In this document: positions 44,416 to 48,528 of the stretch, piece by piece | Layout: each line of letters starts with the position of its first letter | Position numbering within the stretch: the stretch's first letter is position 1 | DNA from: an uncultured Flavobacteriaceae bacterium | Lineage (GTDB): Bacteria; Bacteroidota; Bacteroidia; Flavobacteriales; Flavobacteriaceae | NCBI GenBank assembly: GCA_905479065.1 | Contig: CAJQLB010000030.1 | Coordinates: forward strand, 1-48,528 | Reading direction: 5' to 3' | DNA length: 48,528 nucleotides | Made by a program: the position numbers and the translations under genes | The notes under the pieces: model-generated | Databases searched by the model: none | Seen by the model: only the letters and a program-made list of their open reading frames with translations | What the model was told of the DNA's origin: nothing

Positions 44416-44423
44416 CAAATATA
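44416..44423 (-). promoter_or_regulatory. Probable -7 promoter box for the dehydrogenase-nhaD unit
   Basis: On the minus strand TATATTTG fits TAnnTTTG, 29 bases before the ATG at 44386. Only TTA/T-rich sequence stands at the -33 position. Confidence 0.5.
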
Positions 44424-44461
44424 AAAAACTAAATAAGTTTTGTTAAGATATAACTAAATAA

Positions 44462-45526
44462 TTAAGGCTTATAGATTATTCCTGAACTATGATCTACATT
44501 AGCACCAGTTACAGATTTCAAACAATTATTTTCCCCTCTTAATTTTAACACCCCCAATAAGCCAAAAACTAGCGCCTCTTTATAATCGATGATATCTTCG
44601 GAAGGTATTACAATATTATGATGAGTTAACTCTTCTATTCTCTTCATTAAAAAAATATTATAGACACCGCCTCCAGTCATAAGGACAGATGCATGTTCTA
44701 CTTTACTAATTTCCTTGGTAATTTGAACAGCACAATGCTCTACATAGGTTCTCAATATATCACTCACCTCTAAATCACAGCTGTCTATTAACGGAATCAC
44801 ATCACTATTAACCCATTCGATACCTAAAGATTTTGGAAACTCTTTATTGTAAAAATTCAAGTTATTTAATTTATACAATAACGGCTTATTTAATTTTCCT
44901 GAAGCAGCCATCTGTCCGTCCATATCATAATGTAATCCTAAAGAAGAAACATAATAGTTGAGTACACAATTCACAGGGCAAATATCAAAAGCAATTCGAT
45001 TACCCATCATGGTTCTCGAAATATTAGCAAACCCCCCAAGATTGATACAAAAATCGTACTGAGAAAATAATAATTCATCTCCAATTGGGACCAAAGGCGC
45101 TCCCTGTCCTCCCAATTGAACATCTTGAATTCTGAAATCACAAATAACCGTATGATTAGTTTGTGTACTCAATGACTGTTGATTTCCTATCTGATAAGTC
45201 AAACCTTCTTTTGGTTGGTGCAGTGCTGTATGGCCATGAGAGCAAATCGCGTCCAAATCACTGATATTATTGTTTTCAATAAATTGATTTATCAAATCTG
45301 AAATATGTATGGAATACTCTTGATCAATCTGTTCTAACGCTACAGGTGATTTAAAAACTAAATTTTTTAAAACCTTTCTCCAGCTATCGCTGTACGGTAT
45401 AGTTTCAGATGCTATAATTTTAAAAAACCATTTGTCCTTCAATATAAATTGAACATAAGCCAGATCCAAACCATCCATTGAGGTTCCGGACATGACGCCA
45501 ATCATTTTATATTTATTTTTTATCAT
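44462..45526 (-). CDS. anmK: Anhydro-N-acetylmuramic acid kinase AnmK
   Basis: AnmK opens and phosphorylates anhydro-MurNAc released during wall turnover, giving MurNAc-6-phosphate for recycling. The 354 residues show the family start IGVMSGTSMDGLDL (9-22), CSHGHTALHQP, the GGQGAPLVPIGDELLF motif, NLGGFANIS and a C-terminal LMTGGGVYN ATP-binding loop, all typical of the actin-like kinase fold. Start ATG at 45526, divergent from the acyl-CoA dehydrogenase gene. Confidence 0.96.
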   Translation of the reverse strand: MIKNKYKMIGVMSGTSMDGLDLAYVQFILKDKWFFKIIASETIPYSDSWRKVLKNLVFKSPVALEQIDQEYSIHISDLINQFIENNNISDLDAICSHGHTALHQPKEGLTYQIGNQQSLSTQTNHTVICDFRIQDVQLGGQGAPLVPIGDELLFSQYDFCINLGGFANISRTMMGNRIAFDICPVNCVLNYYVSSLGLHYDMDGQMAASGKLNKPLLYKLNNLNFYNKEFPKSLGIEWVNSDVIPLIDSCDLEVSDILRTYVEHCAVQITKEISKVEHASVLMTGGGVYNIFLMKRIEELTHHNIVIPSEDIIDYKEALVFGLLGVLKLRGENNCLKSVTGANVDHSSGIIYKP

Positions 45527-45573
45527 ATCATGTAAAAATATGCATTTGTGTTAAAAAAAACGCAATAAAACTT

Positions 45574-45581
45574 TATCTTTG
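45574..45581 (+). promoter_or_regulatory. -7 promoter box for the acyl-CoA dehydrogenase gene
   Basis: TATCTTTG is an exact TAnnTTTG match, 37 bases before the ATG at 45619. A TTTG at 45545-45548 is 25 bases upstream, a longer spacer than normal. Confidence 0.55.
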
Positions 45582-45618
45582 CATACATTTTTTAACAATT
45601 CATCAATAAAATCTAAAA

Positions 45619-46761
45619 ATGAATTTTAACCTATCAGAAGAGCATCTAATGGTCAAGGACGCAGCAAGAGAGTTTGCTGTAAACGAATTATTACCTGGAG
45701 TTATCGATCGAGATAACAAGCAAGAATTCTCAAATGACTTGGTTAAAAAAATGGGAGATCTTGGTTTTATGGGTATTATGGTTAATCCTGAGTACGGTGG
45801 AAGCGGTATGGACACAATTTCTTATGTATTAATTATGGAAGAACTATCAAAAATAGATGCTTCAGCATCTGTAATTGTGTCTGTAAATAATTCATTAGTT
45901 TGTTATGGTCTTCAGGCTTTTGGCAATGAATCTCAAAAACAAAGATATCTCAGTAAATTAGCAACCGGAGTTTTTGTTGGGGCATTTTGCCTAAGCGAAC
46001 CAGAAGCAGGAAGTGATGCGACATCACAAGCAACAACCGCCATTGACAATGGAGATCATTATCTTTTAAATGGAACAAAAAACTGGATTACCAATGGTGG
46101 TCGCGCAGATATTTATATTGTTATAGCACAAACCAACAGAGACAAAGGTCATAAAGGAATAAATGCGTTCATTGTAGAGAAAGGTATGCCCGGATTTGAG
46201 ATTGGACCTAAAGAGGATAAATTAGGAATTCGTGGGAGCGACACACATACTCTACAATTTAATGATGTTAAAGTTCCAAAAGAAAACAGAATAGGTGATG
46301 ACGGCTTTGGATTTAAGTTTGCCATGAAAACGTTGTCAGGTGGCCGTATTGGTATTGCAGCTCAAGCTCTTGGAATCGCTTCAGGGGCCTACGATTTAGC
46401 TTTAAAATACTCGAAGGAACGTAAAGCATTTGGAACTGAAATTCATAATCATCAGGCAATTGCCTTTAAATTAGCAGACATGTACACAGAAATTGAAGCT
46501 GCAAGACATATGGTTATGAAAGCTGCATGGGACAAAGACAACGGCCATAATTATGATTTATCAAGTGCAATGGCAAAGTTATATGCAAGTAAAGTGGCCA
46601 TGGAACAAACCGTCGAGGCCGTTCAAATTTTAGGAGGAAATGGTTTTGTTAAAGAATACCATGTTGAACGGATGATGCGTGATGCAAAAATTACCCAAAT
46701 TTATGAAGGAACAAGTGAAATACAAAAAATTGTGATTTCTAGAAGTATCATTAAATCATAA
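45619..46761 (+). CDS. Acyl-CoA dehydrogenase
   Basis: An FAD enzyme that makes the alpha,beta double bond in acyl-CoA, the first step of beta-oxidation or branched amino-acid breakdown. The 380 residues have the family order: N-terminal helical domain, AFCLSEPEAGSDA flavin motif (about 131-143), WITNGGRADIYIV, the C-terminal QILGGNGFVKEYHVERMMRDAK and IYEGTSEIQKIVISRSI. In related short-chain enzymes the catalytic base is the Glu in YEGTSEIQ. Specificity (short, branched or longer chain) is not certain. It is a lone plus-strand gene. Confidence 0.94.
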   Translation: MNFNLSEEHLMVKDAAREFAVNELLPGVIDRDNKQEFSNDLVKKMGDLGFMGIMVNPEYGGSGMDTISYVLIMEELSKIDASASVIVSVNNSLVCYGLQAFGNESQKQRYLSKLATGVFVGAFCLSEPEAGSDATSQATTAIDNGDHYLLNGTKNWITNGGRADIYIVIAQTNRDKGHKGINAFIVEKGMPGFEIGPKEDKLGIRGSDTHTLQFNDVKVPKENRIGDDGFGFKFAMKTLSGGRIGIAAQALGIASGAYDLALKYSKERKAFGTEIHNHQAIAFKLADMYTEIEAARHMVMKAAWDKDNGHNYDLSSAMAKLYASKVAMEQTVEAVQILGGNGFVKEYHVERMMRDAKITQIYEGTSEIQKIVISRSIIKS

Positions 46762-46784
46762 TACGTTCTTTATTTATCGTAGCG

Positions 46785-48422
46785 TCACTTCAATCTACGA
46801 ACTCGTTTTCTGACAGGAGTAATTGTATTAATAATTCCGTTTTGAATTGTTTTCCATAGATAACTTCCAAGCCCCTTAAATTCATCTCTCTTAAAGTTCA
46901 TCCTAACTGTCTTTATTTTACCTCGTTTATTCGGATTTGACTTACGAATTAATCCGTTGGCGATAGAAGTTAATAAATGATTCTCAGAACTTTTTTTAGA
47001 TTTTAAAATACTGGCATGCAAATTTTTATAAAGCATTGTCATCTCGCCTTTTGATTGAATGTCATCACTCTCAAATTTAAAATCAATCTTATGTAATTCT
47101 CCACTTAGGATCTTTAGTCCTAAAATTGGGTAAAGAACCTTATCCAAGGTGTGAAATTTGAATGAGCCTACATACCCTTCCCAAAACATTTTATTGTCTT
47201 TTTTGGACAGAGAGTTTTCCAATTTTAAACGAACAGGAGCATTTCCCATCAATCGACCTTGTAATGACATATTGAGATTTAGATTTTCATTACTATAATT
47301 TTTGATATTATTTATTTGGGCATTAATTCTATTTATATAAAATTGCACTATTGTGTCTTTATGGGGAATTTGTTCTCTTACAGTTATCTTAGAATTCCTA
47401 ATATTAACATGATCAATAGAAATAGGAAACGTAAGCTGTTTTAAGTGTGAAATTGGTAATTTAATTTTCTTGAGCTTATTTTGAGGCTTTCTCTTGTCTT
47501 TATAAATAGACACATCGAATCCTGATAAATCAATCGACGATGATGTGAACGTTTTGTTGATTAAAAAAGATGATAAATCAACACCAGTAATTGCTAAGGT
47601 ATCAAAGGATGTATGGTATATTTCTTGACTATATTGAAATTTATCAGCAAGCAATTTTTCGCTTAGTGTTGGATATATCGTAATATTTTTAGCCTTTATA
47701 AGTTGATCAGTAACACTCGCATGAAAATTATCAAAGGATAACTTATAATTCTGTTTATCAAAAAGTACCGATCCTTTGTCCAAGTTAAAATCTACTTCAA
47801 TATCCTTCAGATAAAATTTACCATCATTGGCCTTTTTTAATGACAAATCATCCATTTGAAAATTTAATGGAGTTGTGTGAAAAATTAAATTATTTTGAAT
47901 AGTGTTAATAGGTTGTTCTAAATTAAAGACGGTATTTCTAAAGGTCATTTTACTTACATCGATACTATTGATGTCGTCAGCAATAAAATAACTTGTCGTT
48001 GACCGTTTTCTAGAGGTGTTACTATCTGATTTTAAATCGGTAGCTGTTGACATAATTCTTAAATTATCATATACAATACCATCTATTACAATTGATTTAT
48101 TAAATAGTAACGCGGTGAAACTTATACCTTCAAATGTGAGTCGGTCTAGTGCAACATTAAACAATTGTTTATGTGCACGTATATGAGAAATGTCTACTGT
48201 TGAATGTATATGGATACTATCAATTATCAATCTACTCCTAAATATTGACGAAGAAATAGAGCCCATCGTTAATTGATATTCGGTATTGTTCTGATTACCT
48301 AGTAAACCATTAAGTTTTGAAGTGACTGTTTTTTCTAAATAGTTATTTATAAGCGAGGTTGACATCAGTATAACTGAAACAACTATGAATATTATGAGAT
48401 AAAACTTTTTAGTTATCGCCAC
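46785..48422 (-). CDS. Large membrane-anchored protein, AsmA/DUF748-like
   Basis: A 545-residue protein with an N-terminal membrane helix (about 6-24, FYLIIFIVVSVILMSTSLI) and a long periplasmic part of alternating strands, e.g. DSIHIHSTVDISHIRAHKQLF, LTFEGISFTALLF and LKNIRNSKITVREQIP-like segments. This pattern and the basic C terminus (KRDEFKGLGSYLWKTIQNG, ending RKRVRRLK) resemble AsmA-like/DUF748 proteins, thought to help move lipid to the outer membrane. I recognise no enzyme motif, so the function is unproven. The start is GTG at 48422; no ATG exists near the front. It sits between an rRNA operon terminator and a convergent acyl-CoA dehydrogenase. Confidence 0.7.
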   Translation of the reverse strand: MAITKKFYLIIFIVVSVILMSTSLINNYLEKTVTSKLNGLLGNQNNTEYQLTMGSISSSIFRSRLIIDSIHIHSTVDISHIRAHKQLFNVALDRLTFEGISFTALLFNKSIVIDGIVYDNLRIMSTATDLKSDSNTSRKRSTTSYFIADDINSIDVSKMTFRNTVFNLEQPINTIQNNLIFHTTPLNFQMDDLSLKKANDGKFYLKDIEVDFNLDKGSVLFDKQNYKLSFDNFHASVTDQLIKAKNITIYPTLSEKLLADKFQYSQEIYHTSFDTLAITGVDLSSFLINKTFTSSSIDLSGFDVSIYKDKRKPQNKLKKIKLPISHLKQLTFPISIDHVNIRNSKITVREQIPHKDTIVQFYINRINAQINNIKNYSNENLNLNMSLQGRLMGNAPVRLKLENSLSKKDNKMFWEGYVGSFKFHTLDKVLYPILGLKILSGELHKIDFKFESDDIQSKGEMTMLYKNLHASILKSKKSSENHLLTSIANGLIRKSNPNKRGKIKTVRMNFKRDEFKGLGSYLWKTIQNGIINTITPVRKRVRRLK

Positions 48423-48460
48423 CCTTTTATGTTTGGATTAATTATTTACCAATATAACAC

Positions 48461-48493
48461 AAAAAACCCTTACTAAATACATAGTAAGGGTTT
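48461..48493 (-). terminator. rRNA operon terminator
   Basis: A 12-bp perfect stem (AAACCCTTACTA at 48464-48475 and TAGTAAGGGTTT at 48482-48493) with a six-base loop, followed on the minus strand by TTT to give six T in all. It lies eight bases after the 3' end of the 5S rRNA. Confidence 0.85.
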
Positions 48494-48500
48494 CAAAAAA

Positions 48501-48528
48501 GGCGGTGACCTACTCTTCCACAAGTGTA
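48501..48528 (-). rRNA. rrf: 5S ribosomal RNA, 3' end (partial)
   Basis: On the minus strand the last 28 bases read TACACTTGTGGAAGAG then TAGGTCACCGCC, the 3' end of a Bacteroidota 5S rRNA (the AGAGTAGGTC...CGCC end is characteristic). The rest of the gene, and presumably the 23S and 16S genes, lie beyond the right edge of the window. Confidence 0.85.

Noticed and set aside
46777-46800. Inverted repeat TCGTAG/CTACGA between the convergent acyl-CoA dehydrogenase and AsmA-like genes
   Set aside because: Six-base stem with a 12-base loop and no T run on either strand; likely chance.
1-48528. Length close to the 48.5-kb phage lambda genome
   Set aside because: The content is low-G+C flavobacterial core genes with no phage structural gene, so the length match is coincidence.

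Overview
The window is a stretch of low-G+C chromosome (roughly one third G+C by eye) from a member of the Bacteroidota, almost certainly class Flavobacteriia. The evidence is a porV-porU/gldJ locus of the type IX secretion and gliding machinery, Bacteroidota-type promoters (TTG, 19 bases, TAnnTTTG), almost no Shine-Dalgarno sequences, an FtsZ with a very long acidic linker, an FtsI with a PASTA domain, and an exbB-exbD-tonB-folC operon. I cannot name the genus. I annotate 41 protein genes, 3 tRNA genes and the 3' edge of a 5S rRNA gene. The region reads as core genome: I see no CRISPR array, insertion sequence, prophage, integrase or broken gene.

Layout. Positions 1-131 hold a terminator and tRNA-Arg(UCG). 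Positions 143-16143, all on the minus strand, hold a yqeY gene and the complete division and cell-wall (dcw) cluster, read as mraZ, rsmH, ftsL, ftsI, murE, mraY, murD, ftsW, murG, murC, ftsQ, ftsA, ftsZ. A three-repeat MraZ operator lies in front of mraZ. Positions 16406-19440 (plus) hold an alpha/beta hydrolase, engB and the lipid-transport pair mlaE-mlaF. Positions 19443-24390 (minus) hold two short operons: sprT-like, GDP-mannose pyrophosphorylase and DUF389; and M28 peptidase with a short-chain dehydrogenase. A plus-strand AraC-type regulator with an apparently degenerate cyclase-like domain follows. Positions 25311-28514 (minus) hold pdhC, pdhA and cdd.

Positions 28614-35686 are the secretion/gliding locus: porV and porU on the minus strand, divergent from gldJ on the plus strand. 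murF and an AlkB-like hydroxylase follow on the plus strand. Positions 38285-38520 hold two tRNA-Val genes with a near-consensus promoter. From 38538 to 45526 (minus) come folC, tonB, exbD, exbB, nhaD, a Glu/Leu-type dehydrogenase and anmK. An acyl-CoA dehydrogenase (plus) and a large AsmA-like membrane protein (minus) precede the rRNA operon terminator and the 5S rRNA edge.

How the genes fit together: the dcw cluster plus murF supply the cytoplasmic and membrane steps of peptidoglycan synthesis from UDP-MurNAc to lipid II (MurC, D, E, F, MraY, MurG), the septal synthase pair FtsW-FtsI, and the FtsZ/FtsA/FtsQ/FtsL division machinery. AnmK recycles anhydro-MurNAc. PorU and PorV process and attach T9SS cargo at the cell surface, and GldJ is part of the envelope ring that couples secretion to gliding.

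The least ordinary signals are regulatory or translational: the MraZ operator, six non-ATG starts among the 13 dcw genes, four gene junctions with the same 8-base overlap, a terminator 14 bases before murF, a terminator built from the 3' end of a tRNA, and the cyclase-like/AraC fusion. I did not find a clearly new multi-gene system.
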